Assembly (NCBI RefSeq): GCF_900155865.1
Contig: NZ_LT707006.1
Span: 3,202,577-3,266,576 of the forward strand
Origin: Bacteroides bouchesdurhonensis
GTDB lineage: Bacteria > Bacteroidota > Bacteroidia > Bacteroidales > Bacteroidaceae
Direction: 5' to 3'
Length of the DNA stretch: 64,000 bases
Below are positions 15,804-24,086 of this stretch, piece by piece (positions within the stretch are counted from its first letter, which is position 1; each line of letters opens with the position of its first letter). Under the pieces are notes generated by a model that did no database searches, was not told the origin of the DNA, and saw only the letters and a program-made list of their open reading frames with translations. The position numbers and the translations under genes were made by a program.

Positions 15804-16428
15804 GGCGAACGTCTTTTATATCAATTACATTGGATTTACTTATTTTCCCGGTTTTGTACGACTTCATGTGCTGCATGTCCAGCCTTTCACGAAGCCAGTT
15901 GCTATCTACCTCATTACTTGAGGTGATGATAAACAACTCATGTTTTTCGTCATACTTTGGAATGAGAGGATAAATGGCTGTATCATCCGTGATGGCATCG
16001 AAGCGCTCTTTAAATTCATCCTCTTTCTTCTCCGGGGCAAATTCGATGCCCCAATCTTGGAGTTCCGCCTTATTCCACTCGTTTTCCATAACGTCCAAAT
16101 CATTCTCACCAAAATTGACATTATCTTTAGTGGCATATTCCCTCAACTTCTTAACGGGGGTATCAGGTGCCAGAATTTTACAAGGCAGTTCTTTATAACC
16201 TAACTCCTTGCAAGCTCGCAAACGTAAATTACCACAAACAACAATATATCTGCCATCATTGTAGGGAAAAACTATAAGTTCTCGAAGCTCAAGCATCTCT
16301 GGCGAATCCTGAATGCTTTTCTTCATCGCTTCAAAGCGGTAATCACGAAAAAAACGTGGATTTTTCGGCAATCCCGTGAGCTGCCCCTTATTAAAATCAA
16401 GTAGGCAGACTTGAATAATCTCTGTCAT
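15772..16428 (-). CDS. ParB-like nuclease-domain protein
   Basis: A 218-residue protein with an N-terminal ParB/Sulfiredoxin-type domain. It shows NPR near 23, the segment KKSIQDSPEMLELRELIVF, and the phosphate-binding box CGNLRLRACKELGYKELPC at about 65-83, where ParB proteins have GxRRxxA. The second half is acidic and has no helix-turn-helix. Such ParB-domain proteins in phages are often linked to DNA modification or methyltransferase genes. It overlaps the glycosyltransferase-like gene by 32 bases, which suggests shared work. Confidence 0.8.
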   Translation of the reverse strand: MTEIIQVCLLDFNKGQLTGLPKNPRFFRDYRFEAMKKSIQDSPEMLELRELIVFPYNDGRYIVVCGNLRLRACKELGYKELPCKILAPDTPVKKLREYATKDNVNFGENDLDVMENEWNKAELQDWGIEFAPEKKEDEFKERFDAITDDTAIYPLIPKYDEKHELFIITSSNEVDSNWLRERLDMQHMKSYKTGKISKSNVIDIKDVRHALQDSNTKS

Positions 16429-16488
16429 AACTAACTATATTAAAATCAACAACACAAAATCAACAACACAAACAGTCAGTAACAACAC

Positions 16489-16782
16489 CTAATCATTTTT
16501 TCTATCATCGAACTCTATCTTATCTTTGATAAGCTGTTCAATGTCCTCACAACCAAATCTTTTTAAATAGGCAACAAGGTAAATTATCATCTCGGCTGCC
16601 AATTCTTCATCTTCCGAATATTTAGGAAGATTATCACTCCTATATTTAGAAGCAATATCGAATTTTCTCCAAACGGCTTCAATTCTTATGCTAAACGCTT
16701 TTCTTGAGCTATGCTCATTCATCTTAAAGCGCTTCCTCATGATATTCAAGCATCTCTGGGCAAACCTATTCAATGTTATCAT
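16489..16782 (-). CDS. Small MazG-like helical protein
   Basis: A 97-residue helical protein. The second half reads SEDEELAAEMIIYLVAYLKRFG, then EDIEQLIKDKIEFDDRKN. Its EExxxE helix, the YLxxxxxxxG turn, the ExxxxxKxxxxxxRK end and its small size match the single-domain MazG-like pyrophosphatases (EExADxxxYL, then NxxR). The usual aspartate in the second helix is replaced, so activity is uncertain. It lies 60 bases upstream of the ParB-like gene in the same direction. Confidence 0.5.
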   Translation of the reverse strand: MITLNRFAQRCLNIMRKRFKMNEHSSRKAFSIRIEAVWRKFDIASKYRSDNLPKYSEDEELAAEMIIYLVAYLKRFGCEDIEQLIKDKIEFDDRKND

Positions 16783-16817
16783 ATCGATCGGGTTAAATTG
16801 TTAGACTATGAATAATC

Positions 16818-16883
16818 TCACACGATTCTATTAGGTTGGTCTCTGATGCGAAACCAATGAACATATTCTTTATCTATCAGCAT
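16818..16883 (-). CDS. Possible 21-residue peptide
   Basis: ATG at 16883, stop at 16818: MLIDKEYVHWFRIRDQPNRI then V. It sits in the 109-base gap between two leftward genes. Only the position and the non-random aromatic/basic composition support it; it may be chance. Confidence 0.2.
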   Translation of the reverse strand: MLIDKEYVHWFRIRDQPNRIV

Positions 16884-16891
16884 ACTATTAT

Positions 16892-17329
16892 TTATTTTGA
16901 GGGGTCTGTTGTATCTAAATATTTCCTGTACTCTAATTCTGTCTTAGCAAGATTGATTACGGTATTAACCCCTTGGAAAACTTGTTTTGCTTGGCTCACT
17001 TTACTAGGATCTTCTTTCACATCCTTAATTTGTTGAAGAACCAAATTCCTCAAATCTTGTAAAATGGTAGGGTTCACTGTAGACACCTTATTCAACCGTT
17101 CATTAGCCAACACGACAACTGTGTTTGTTATTGGCCGAAAACGATTCAATTTGGAAGCCAAATCAAACATACTAAATACCAATACTTTGCCATTATTCAA
17201 GTATATCTCAACTTCGGTACCATCATCACCGGTACCGTCACAGTAATTGAGAATTACAACTTCTTCATTCTGATAAAGGAATGGTTTATTAACCATTTCT
17301 TTCAATCTATCTATTGCTCCATCAGTCAT
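16892..17329 (-). CDS. Hypothetical phage protein (145 aa)
   Basis: A 145-residue acidic protein. The N-terminal half looks like a small beta-rich domain (VVILNYCDGTGDDGTEVEI, then NNGKVLVFSMFDLASKL). The C-terminal half is helical (TILQDLRNLVLQQIKDVKED). It is not recognised. The start overlaps the HNH gene stop by 4 bases (ATGA), showing tight translational coupling. Confidence 0.55.
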   Translation of the reverse strand: MTDGAIDRLKEMVNKPFLYQNEEVVILNYCDGTGDDGTEVEIYLNNGKVLVFSMFDLASKLNRFRPITNTVVVLANERLNKVSTVNPTILQDLRNLVLQQIKDVKEDPSKVSQAKQVFQGVNTVINLAKTELEYRKYLDTTDPSK

Positions 17330-18090
17330 GATTCATTCTTTTTTGTTGCTTTATTAATTTGTCTATTCAAAGCTCCTTTTAGTTTGATTAGGTACTGAAC
17401 ATCTTCCGGATATCGGGCATACAAAGAATTCTCTTTTTTTAATTGTTCAGAACGACTAATCATGTAAAGGTTCTCAATGGAAACGTTTTGCCTGTTGCCA
17501 TCTTTAAACTGAATATTATAACCAGGGGGGATTTCTCCATTATGCTCAATCCATACAAGCCGATGTTTAAGTTCAAAGACATTCGGTTCGGCAGTTTTCA
17601 CTTCAATGTAACCGTCACGAGTTATGCGTTCATAACCGACTGGTTTATGATTTTTGGGGACATGTCCTTTCTTAAATCGAGTAGCTTTCGTTTTTGCTAA
17701 TTGTTCCTCTGACATATATTCCGTTTGCTTACGTCCCTTGTTCATCGGTTGGTGGCCTTTGGGAAAGAAGCTTTTAGAAGCGCATTGAAATTTAAATTCT
17801 TTAGATTTAAAGAGCCGTAATTTAAATGCAACTCCATTTACAGCAGAATAAGTGGTACCTAATATCTGTGCTATTTCCTCATTAGTATGATTGGGATACA
17901 ACTTTTTCAATTTATCAAGTCTCTCACTATTCCAAAACGAGATTCTCGGAGAGCGCCTAAGTTTTCGAATCAAGGCCTTTGTTTTAACAGCACTAAGTGT
18001 TTTATCAAGACGCCTAGCAAGTTCTTTTAAATCAGCAGTCGGGTACTCACTGTCAAGTATAGCAAGTTGTTCGTCAGTCCACGTTTTCAT
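17326..18090 (-). CDS. HNH endonuclease with paired HTH (SANT/GcrA-like) DNA-binding repeats
   Basis: A 254-residue protein. Two tandem helix-turn-helix units come first: WTDEQLAILDSEYPTADLKE near 4-40 and FWNSERLDKLKKLYPNHTNE near 52-90, each followed by an S-A-V-K/N turn. A linker then leads to an HNH domain at about 160-205 (LKHRLVWIEHNGEIPPGYN, FKDGNRQN, SIENL). This layout is that of phage-borne homing-type HNH endonucleases. It lies 27 bases after the large ParB gene in unit C. It might be a free-standing homing endonuclease or a part of phage DNA processing. Confidence 0.8.
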   Translation of the reverse strand: MKTWTDEQLAILDSEYPTADLKELARRLDKTLSAVKTKALIRKLRRSPRISFWNSERLDKLKKLYPNHTNEEIAQILGTTYSAVNGVAFKLRLFKSKEFKFQCASKSFFPKGHQPMNKGRKQTEYMSEEQLAKTKATRFKKGHVPKNHKPVGYERITRDGYIEVKTAEPNVFELKHRLVWIEHNGEIPPGYNIQFKDGNRQNVSIENLYMISRSEQLKKENSLYARYPEDVQYLIKLKGALNRQINKATKKNES

Positions 18091-18117
18091 AAGTGCGTCA
18101 ATAAAGAGAGGAAACCA

Positions 18118-19836
18118 CTAGGCTTCCTCTGTGTTATCGTTATTTAGTTCTTTCAGTCTTTCTTTGAGCTTCTTTTCTTTCTTATCATATGAATCCGCAA
18201 GTTTCTTAGAGAGCGCTTTGAAATCATCCGGATATTGTTCTGCAAAAAGGATTTTCTGACACTTTTGCAAATAGGAGTAGAAATTCACATTATTCGATGA
18301 TAAGCATTCAGCAATAAAGGCTCTATACCATTGGTGTCGGTCAGCTTGGTTGTTCTTGACATAATTTACAAAATCACTCTCACCATTCCATTTTTTTAAA
18401 TTCAGTTTTTCAAGATAAGTACTGCTACAACCGCTAAGAACCAGCACATCAAAAACAAGTTGTTCATTTTCAGAGAATTCTTTTGTTCTCTGATAATATG
18501 TTTTCTCTTGCGCCCACTTGCGCATTTCTTCAGCAGACTTCTCCTTGACTATATCCTTCGCTCTTTTTAATTGGGCGTTTATTTTTTCCCTTTCTATCTC
18601 TTTTAGATCGGCAACGGCGGAAGTAGAGGAAGCCGTTTCTTTTCTAACATAATAGAAACTAACGTTAAATTCGGGAGAATAATGTCCAAAAAATGAAAGA
18701 CAACGATAAACTTCTCCATCTTCAAGCATTTTCAAAGTGCGTTCATCATCTTCTGAATACCAGCACTTACATCTAAAGATTTCATCAGGATCAACTATTT
18801 CAAATCCAAGTTGTTTAACAGCTTCCAAAGTTTTTTCATAGAAAACCTTTCTATCTTCTCCCCAATATGTATCGGGACGTCTAGCGATAATTACTGTTTT
18901 TCCAAATGAAAGAGGTTCGCCAACTTTAACAAGATGTTCATATTCTAGTTGAATTTTCCGCGTCACATAAGCAATCTGTTTTTTCTCATAGCAAGCAGCA
19001 TTGATACATCTAGCATCCTTACTATTCATTTCATAGAACAAACAACCATGATTACACGTATTATTCTCACATTGAGAACATGATTTAATATCGGTATTTT
19101 CCCAATTATCGGAATCATCTTTAATCCAAGGTGCGTTACCAAGCTCCATGAAAGAATTACTCACAAATTCTCGAATCATAGCAGTAGTACATTGTTCTTC
19201 CTCCTCCTCATGAAACTCTTTTTGAGTATCTTCATCCAATTTAGAAAGAATCATAGCACCGGACAATGGTATATCTCCATTTCTTACCCGCTCTTTTAGT
19301 TCAGGAATAAGAGAATTCAATTTAATACGGTCAAAAACAAACCGGGTAGACTTTCCTATTTTAAGAGCGATATCTTCCAAAGTTCGTCCTTTTTCAGCCA
19401 ACTGCGCAAAGGCAAAAGCTTCTTCGATGGGATCAACATCTTTTCTTTGAAGATTCTCGGTAATCATCGCTTCAAAAGCCTCATCATCTGTCATTTCTCT
19501 GACAATGCAGGATATTGTCTGAAATTTTTCCGACTTTTTTCGATGGGCTTTGATTTTTGCAACATTCGCTTCATCTTCCTTTGCTTTCAAAAGTGACACA
19601 GCCCGGAAACGACGCTCACCGCAAACAATTTCGTATGTGTAAGGTAATGGGGTAACATCTCCGATTTCTAGGTTAGTCATCTCCTCGGATTTAGCAACTC
19701 TGACAGTGATAGGTTGCAATAAACCTTGCTTTTCAATGTTGCTTGCAAGCTCTTCAAGAGCTGCTTCATCAAAAGTCTTTCTCGGATTCAAAGGAGAAGG
19801 ACTGATAAGGTCAATTCTAATGTTTTGTACTTCCAT
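18118..19836 (-). CDS. Large ParB-family DNA-binding protein (572 aa)
   Basis: Residues 1-130 carry a ParB N-terminal domain: SPLNPRKTFDEAALEELASN and GLLQPITVR, then the nucleotide-binding box CGERRFRAV near 71-79 and ENLQRKDVDPIEEAFAF. A KorB/ParB-type helix-turn-helix follows near 150-205 (TLEDIALKIGKSTRFVFDRI). About 240-290 holds a cysteine cluster (CSQCENNTCNHGC, CINAACYEKK) that probably binds zinc. The C-terminus is a lysine-rich helical region. It is more than twice the length of chromosomal ParB. No ParA partner is seen, so it may regulate transcription or organise replicating phage DNA. It is the first gene of unit C. Confidence 0.85.
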   Translation of the reverse strand: MEVQNIRIDLISPSPLNPRKTFDEAALEELASNIEKQGLLQPITVRVAKSEEMTNLEIGDVTPLPYTYEIVCGERRFRAVSLLKAKEDEANVAKIKAHRKKSEKFQTISCIVREMTDDEAFEAMITENLQRKDVDPIEEAFAFAQLAEKGRTLEDIALKIGKSTRFVFDRIKLNSLIPELKERVRNGDIPLSGAMILSKLDEDTQKEFHEEEEEQCTTAMIREFVSNSFMELGNAPWIKDDSDNWENTDIKSCSQCENNTCNHGCLFYEMNSKDARCINAACYEKKQIAYVTRKIQLEYEHLVKVGEPLSFGKTVIIARRPDTYWGEDRKVFYEKTLEAVKQLGFEIVDPDEIFRCKCWYSEDDERTLKMLEDGEVYRCLSFFGHYSPEFNVSFYYVRKETASSTSAVADLKEIEREKINAQLKRAKDIVKEKSAEEMRKWAQEKTYYQRTKEFSENEQLVFDVLVLSGCSSTYLEKLNLKKWNGESDFVNYVKNNQADRHQWYRAFIAECLSSNNVNFYSYLQKCQKILFAEQYPDDFKALSKKLADSYDKKEKKLKERLKELNNDNTEEA

Positions 19837-19877
19837 AATTTAATTATATTGGTTTGACTTTTAATTCATTACATCAG

Positions 19878-19938
19878 TAAAGTTATCGTAAAATGACAAG
19901 TTATGCAAACAGAAACTTCGCCATTTTAACGCCATTTT
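19878..19938 (-). promoter_or_regulatory. Repeated phage promoter/operator, copy C
   Basis: Minus strand: tandem AAAATGGCG boxes (19930-19938 and 19919-19927, period 11), -33 TTTG (19906-19909), 20-base spacer, -7 box TAACTTTA (19878-19885), about 40 bases upstream of the large ParB ATG. Its distal box ends at the stop codon of the upstream 73-aa gene. Confidence 0.75.
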
Positions 19939-20159
19939 CATGCGGGCTTATTACGTATTTGAATGAAGCCACGTTTTTCCGTTTCCCGAAGCAATTCCAT
20001 ATCTTCCTCACGGATATAACAATCCGTTTCACCATTAACAGTTGTGTGATTAGGAATACCAAAACGCTCCCGTATTCTTCTTTTCACTTCAGGAATATCT
20101 TCAAGTTTGATATGCCTAGTGTTCCAGTAAATTGTCACCTTCTGCTTCTTGTTTGCCAT
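19938..20159 (-). CDS. Small hypothetical phage protein (73 aa)
   Basis: A 73-residue protein starting MANKKQKVTIYWNTRHIKLE, with a compact alpha/beta pattern (EVKRRIRERFGIPNHTTVNG). It overlaps the end of the 215-aa gene by 44 bases and is the last gene of unit D. Its function is unknown; the position at the end of the replication block suggests a small replication helper. Confidence 0.55.
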   Translation of the reverse strand: MANKKQKVTIYWNTRHIKLEDIPEVKRRIRERFGIPNHTTVNGETDCYIREEDMELLRETEKRGFIQIRNKPA

Positions 20160-20763
20160 ATTCTCTTTTGTTTAGATAAGAGATTATTTCATTTGAGAGA
20201 CTTAACGCTTTAGCAGCTTCTTCATCTCCTTGCTCAACTCTAAGTTTGAGTTCGTTCCGGTATTCTTCATACGACAAGCCACTTGTAAAACTCGTTTCCC
20301 CTGACAATTTAGCCTTATGAGTATTCCATGACTGATTATCAGCAACAGCACAACGTTCTTTGTTGTATTCACGAAGCCATCCCATAATGATAGAACCATC
20401 AATACGATTGTAATTTTCACCATATTTCATTTTCATTGCATTCTTGAAACACAGTTTAAAATCATCAGTTTTCATATAGGGATATTCTTCAATGATTAAA
20501 TCTACTGTAGTAGCAACTTGGGTAGCAGACATTGTATTACTGACATTGAAAAACTCCAAGGCATCAGCTATCAATATGACCAGCACTGCTCTAGCCTGTG
20601 GTTCACCAAACTTTCTTATGATAGTGCCAATAGAAGGTTCATCACTTTGAAATACATCTTCAACCTTCTTTGGGCATAGAGCTTTGCAGTAGTTCTTCGG
20701 CGAGGTCCGTAAGACTGCTAACCGATTCTCTTCTTGTGGCCGCAGTATCAGTTCGTTTTCCAT
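20116..20763 (-). CDS. Replication-block protein of unknown function (215 aa)
   Basis: A 215-residue helical protein. The middle reads GTIIRKFGEPQARAVLVILI, then VSNTMSATQVATTVDLIIEE, DDFKLCFKNAMKMKYGENYN and GSIIMGWLREYNKER. This pattern, a KYG...RIDG...W-L-x-x-Y, is common in Bacteroides phage proteins next to DnaD-like initiators. The start is set 104 bases inside the end of the upstream gene, an unusually long overlap. It is possibly a helicase loader or primase helper; I cannot name a family. Confidence 0.6.
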   Translation of the reverse strand: MENELILRPQEENRLAVLRTSPKNYCKALCPKKVEDVFQSDEPSIGTIIRKFGEPQARAVLVILIADALEFFNVSNTMSATQVATTVDLIIEEYPYMKTDDFKLCFKNAMKMKYGENYNRIDGSIIMGWLREYNKERCAVADNQSWNTHKAKLSGETSFTSGLSYEEYRNELKLRVEQGDEEAAKALSLSNEIISYLNKREYGKQEAEGDNLLEH

Positions 20764-21472
20764 TATAGTTACCTTCTAAAATATTTGTAAATTTTGTAGG
20801 CAAGAATATCCAGTCAAAAGTGCACCTCCAATTTTTATCGTTTTGTCCAAGCAAGAAAGGACTGTCTAAAACCAATTGGAACACATCGAATATAGCTTGC
20901 TTCCCGTATTGTGCGACACGTGCTTTAATAGCTTTCTTTCGTTTTGCATCTATGGACTTTATAGCAGGAAGTTTACCTTTAAACGTGGAATTAAAATAAT
21001 CCATTAGCCCACCCCAATCAATCTTTTCCTCGGGGAACAAAGAAAGCTCGTCTTTCTTTGATTCTCCTTTAGGAGAAGTTTCTTTCTTTTTTAAATGAGA
21101 ATCATTATCATCTACATAATCATTATCATATTCATTATCATTATCGGGTTTTGTGGGTTCTTTTGGGTTTCCAAATAACCCAGTGGGTTTTGTGGGTTCT
21201 TTGGGTTCTTTTGGGTTTTCACTTTTCGGACGTCCCCCCTTAGAACCATTGCTCTTATTCCTTTCCACAATAGACATATACTTTTCAGTATCCCTGTCTA
21301 TATCTATCTTTATAAAGTTGAAAGCAATATTTGCCATAGGTTTCAACCCCCGAAGATTTCCCGTTGTCGCATACTCAATTATGCTTTCGTAAATCTCCAG
21401 CCTGACATCATCCGGCAAATCCTTGATTGCTTCTCTCCACCCTTTATAAAAGATGAATGAATTTCTTTCCAT
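20660..21472 (-). CDS. Phage replication initiation-type protein (DnaD-like layout)
   Basis: A 270-residue protein. The N-terminal domain (1-85) begins SFIFYKGWREAIKDLPDDVR and includes the segment YESIIEYATTGN and KGGRPKSENP. A repetitive Pro/Lys/Glu/Asn linker follows. The C-terminal domain (160-235) contains KRKKAIKARVAQYGKQAIFD, SPFLLGQN, WRCTFDWIFLPTKFTNILEG, as in phage replisome organisers. It likely binds the phage origin and recruits the replicative helicase. Its frame overlaps the downstream gene by 104 bases. Confidence 0.72.
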   Translation of the reverse strand: MERNSFIFYKGWREAIKDLPDDVRLEIYESIIEYATTGNLRGLKPMANIAFNFIKIDIDRDTEKYMSIVERNKSNGSKGGRPKSENPKEPKEPTKPTGLFGNPKEPTKPDNDNEYDNDYVDDNDSHLKKKETSPKGESKKDELSLFPEEKIDWGGLMDYFNSTFKGKLPAIKSIDAKRKKAIKARVAQYGKQAIFDVFQLVLDSPFLLGQNDKNWRCTFDWIFLPTKFTNILEGNYNGKRTDTAATRRESVSSLTDLAEELLQSSMPKEG

Positions 21473-21507
21473 ATTTTAAGGGATTATACTCCGATTAGTA
21501 ATAAAAC

Positions 21508-21972
21508 TCACAGACCTTTTGCTTCCTTCAGTTTTTTCGCTTCTTCCTTGTAATGAGTAATCAGCTTTTCTAATTGAAAGTCACTAAATTGCTTAGTAAC
21601 ATTTTTCTTGGCTTCCAGGATCAGCACATTTCGTTCACCATACTTGGCAACTAGACGTCTGCGATAATCCTGAATATTTCCTTCCATGAAGCGGTTACAA
21701 TGTGAACATTGAGCATTGCAGTTCATTTCATCAAAGCGAGTACTCATGTGTTGGCGGTTGATGTAATGACCGCAATCTGCTTTATTGAAAGGCTTTATTT
21801 TACCACATGAAATACACTGAAAATATCCATTAGGCATCGTATCACGATAACGGATGAATAAACTAAATATTCTGTCTAGTTTATCGACAAGATCAGGTTT
21901 CTTCTTGACCTTAACACCTTCTACCTCGAAAAGAGGCTTTTTCTTTTCTTTCTTCTTGTAATTTCTCCACAT
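21508..21972 (-). CDS. ninG: NinG/Rap-like Holliday-junction recombination protein
   Basis: The 154-residue protein starts MWRNYKKKEKKKPL at the ATG at 21972, 5 bases after the helicase stop. It contains the NinG zinc-finger layout FQCISCGK, then the conserved ADCGHYINRQHMSTRFDE, NCNAQCSHCNRFMEGN, and YRRRLVAKYGERNVLILEAK. Lambda NinG (Rap) cleaves branched DNA and boosts RecA-type or Red recombination. The longer frame to 22026 lies inside the helicase gene and is rejected. Confidence 0.88.
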   Translation of the reverse strand: MWRNYKKKEKKKPLFEVEGVKVKKKPDLVDKLDRIFSLFIRYRDTMPNGYFQCISCGKIKPFNKADCGHYINRQHMSTRFDEMNCNAQCSHCNRFMEGNIQDYRRRLVAKYGERNVLILEAKKNVTKQFSDFQLEKLITHYKEEAKKLKEAKGL

Positions 21973-21977
21973 GATAA

Positions 21978-23135
21978 TTAAAATACTACATTGGTTAATT
22001 GACGGCCACGACTCATTATACACCATTTTCCCTTTTCAGGCTGTTCTATGCGTAACTCTTCAACACGCCCAAAACGCCGGAAATTCCCACTCAAATCAAC
22101 AACCCAACCCTCTTTACCTTGGCAGGGACGAATAACACGACCGACCATTTGATAATAGAGGGAAAGGGATTTGGTTGGACGTGCAAGAACAATCGTATCA
22201 AGCTCCGGGTAATCGAATCCGGTTGTAAGTACTCCGACATTAGCAACAACTTTTATTCTTCCATCTTTAAAACCTTTCAGAATTCGTGCCCTTTCTTCCT
22301 TTGGAGTAGAACCGCTAACGATCGCACAATTAGGAATTTCGGAAGCCAGTTTTTCAGCTTCACGAATAAACCTCGTGAATATTAAAATACCTTTGCGTGG
22401 TATGCCCGATTTGGGGTTCAACAGACGTTTTGTCCATCCAACTATATCTTTGTATATGTCCACACGTTCAAACTCTTGCAGAAGACTTTTTTCATCGTAA
22501 TCTGCACCAGTAGAATTAGTCCTGACTCTACTTAAATCCAACTTTGTAATATCATAGTATTTCAAACTTGCGAGAAATCCTTTAGCAAGTAGTTCACTCA
22601 CCTGACAGTGATAAATAACATCAGTGAAAACCTTTGGCCGGGTACGAGTTATAAATTTAAGCATAGCACCACCTCTTCCTGAACATAATCTGTAAGGAGT
22701 CGCTGTCAGCCCAATAACTTTCCTTTGCTCATCTTCAAAGAATTCCTTATACATTCCTTTCTCCGGATTCACTAAATGACATTCATCAATCAGAACGTGC
22801 TTGAAATGTTTGAAGAAACTCATGTGTTTCATCACACTACCAATCATAGCAAACGTAATACGATTGATATCCTTTCTTCCGGCAGAAGCTGAATAAACTC
22901 CACAATCGAATATGCCGTATGATTGAAGTTTCGCAAAATTTTGTTCGAGTATTTCCTTGCTAGGCTGGAACACTATCAGCGGCCCGTCTATCCGTGCAGC
23001 TATATTGGCAATGACAAGGGACTTCCCGGCACCAGTGGGAAGAACTATCACGTAGTTTTTCTTTTCCTTGGATTTAAAAACGCTGACCGCTGCATCACTA
23101 GCACTTTTTTGGTAGTCTCTTAACTGGTATGTCAT
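21978..23135 (-). CDS. Phage DEAD-box-like superfamily 2 helicase
   Basis: A 385-residue helicase. Motif I is LPTGAGKSLV (about 32-41), motif II is IDECHLV (a DECH box, about 117-123), motif III is GLTATP, motif V-like is TGFDYPELDTIVLARPT, and motif VI is QMVGRVIRP. The N-terminal LRDYQKSASDA serves as a Q-type motif. Its compact size and SSL2-like order are usual for phage helicases, which unwind forks or recombination intermediates. It lies between HNH and NinG genes of the recombination block. Confidence 0.9.
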   Translation of the reverse strand: MTYQLRDYQKSASDAAVSVFKSKEKKNYVIVLPTGAGKSLVIANIAARIDGPLIVFQPSKEILEQNFAKLQSYGIFDCGVYSASAGRKDINRITFAMIGSVMKHMSFFKHFKHVLIDECHLVNPEKGMYKEFFEDEQRKVIGLTATPYRLCSGRGGAMLKFITRTRPKVFTDVIYHCQVSELLAKGFLASLKYYDITKLDLSRVRTNSTGADYDEKSLLQEFERVDIYKDIVGWTKRLLNPKSGIPRKGILIFTRFIREAEKLASEIPNCAIVSGSTPKEERARILKGFKDGRIKVVANVGVLTTGFDYPELDTIVLARPTKSLSLYYQMVGRVIRPCQGKEGWVVDLSGNFRRFGRVEELRIEQPEKGKWCIMSRGRQLTNVVF

Positions 23136-23407
23136 AATTTGATGTGATATTTATGAACTTTCAAATGACAGTCACCACAAAGGGTAACGAGACAATCAAG
23201 ATGTTCAAGCTCATGACCAACGATTGATTTTCCGTTAACCCTGTATGTTTTGTGGTGAATCTCTAAATTAAAGTCTTTACCGCACATCTGGCATTTATGT
23301 CCGTCCCTAATACGAACTTTACGCTTGGCTTCTTCCCAATCTGGATTATTCACAAGCCGCTTCACATAGTTGGACTTCCTGCCTTTTTTGTGCTGCAATC
23401 TACTCAT
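23132..23407 (-). CDS. HNH endonuclease (91 aa)
   Basis: I take the ATG at 23407 (MSRLQHKKGRKSNYVKRLVN), 8 bases inside the previous gene. The domain has RIRDGHKCQMCGKDFN (CxxC), LEIHHKTY (the HH of HNH) and TLCGDCHLKVHK (CxxC and a final His), so the beta-beta-alpha-metal nuclease site is complete. The stop overlaps the helicase start by 4 bases. Such small HNH proteins in phages act in packaging or recombination. Confidence 0.83.
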   Translation of the reverse strand: MSRLQHKKGRKSNYVKRLVNNPDWEEAKRKVRIRDGHKCQMCGKDFNLEIHHKTYRVNGKSIVGHELEHLDCLVTLCGDCHLKVHKYHIKL

Positions 23408-24068
23408 CGTCTTCCGGTTCTTCTTCAGGAAGTTTATCAGACAGGTCTTCTTCGAACTTGTCCCCATAATCTTCTGTATCATCAATAGGACGTTCTACTT
23501 CAGGATATTCAATACCAAACAAATCAAGCATCGCTTTTCTGTTTCGATCTTCCTGTGCCCAAAGAGAACGTTTGTCCCAATCAGGAATTTTTTCAGCTTT
23601 CACAAGCTTAAACTCACCGTTCACCCATGAATAATACAGGAAATATCCATCAAGAGCAAACCGGATCGTATTCTTACTTGAAAGATGATACTCCCTCGTC
23701 CCCTTTTTGACCTCGGCAGCCAGGTCTTTAATTTCAGTCTTAATAGAAGCTAACCTGTCTTGTGCATCACTCTTAATTTTCTTTGCACGTTCAATGGCTT
23801 CCAACAGTTCACGTTCGCGTTTGGGGACCTCATTCTCTTGCTTGATGCAATACTCTTCACGAATTTCGGAAATTTCAAATTCATCCAGTAAACGTTGTGT
23901 CACCTCACTTTCAGGGAATGTAGCATTGAAATGCTCATTCACCAACTTTATCAATTCATCTACATTCGTAGAACCCTGAAATAAAACAGGGGGAAATTTT
24001 TCCCGAATAGAATCGGGAACTACAAACTCGATTGTCTCGGGTTCGTAGTTTCTCAAATTTGCAATCAT
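23400..24068 (-). CDS. Hypothetical coiled-coil protein of the recombination block (222 aa)
   Basis: A 222-residue acidic protein. Residues 85-130 form a strong coiled coil (EVPKRERELLEAIERAKKIK and further). The part after it holds a beta-type segment (IRFALDGYFLYYSWVNGEFK), and the tail is very acidic (EDLSDKLPEEEPEDDE). It lies between NinB and HNH genes. The acidic tail resembles that of SSB-binding or DNA-mimic proteins, but I can claim no function. Confidence 0.58.
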   Translation of the reverse strand: MIANLRNYEPETIEFVVPDSIREKFPPVLFQGSTNVDELIKLVNEHFNATFPESEVTQRLLDEFEISEIREEYCIKQENEVPKRERELLEAIERAKKIKSDAQDRLASIKTEIKDLAAEVKKGTREYHLSSKNTIRFALDGYFLYYSWVNGEFKLVKAEKIPDWDKRSLWAQEDRNRKAMLDLFGIEYPEVERPIDDTEDYGDKFEEDLSDKLPEEEPEDDE

Positions 24069-24086
24069 AAATTATAAAAGGATTAA

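Noticed and set aside
18118..19836. A ParABS plasmid-style partition system
   Set aside because: No ParA ATPase and no obvious parS-like 16-bp palindrome was found next to the ParB gene, so a plasmid-like prophage is not supported by this window.
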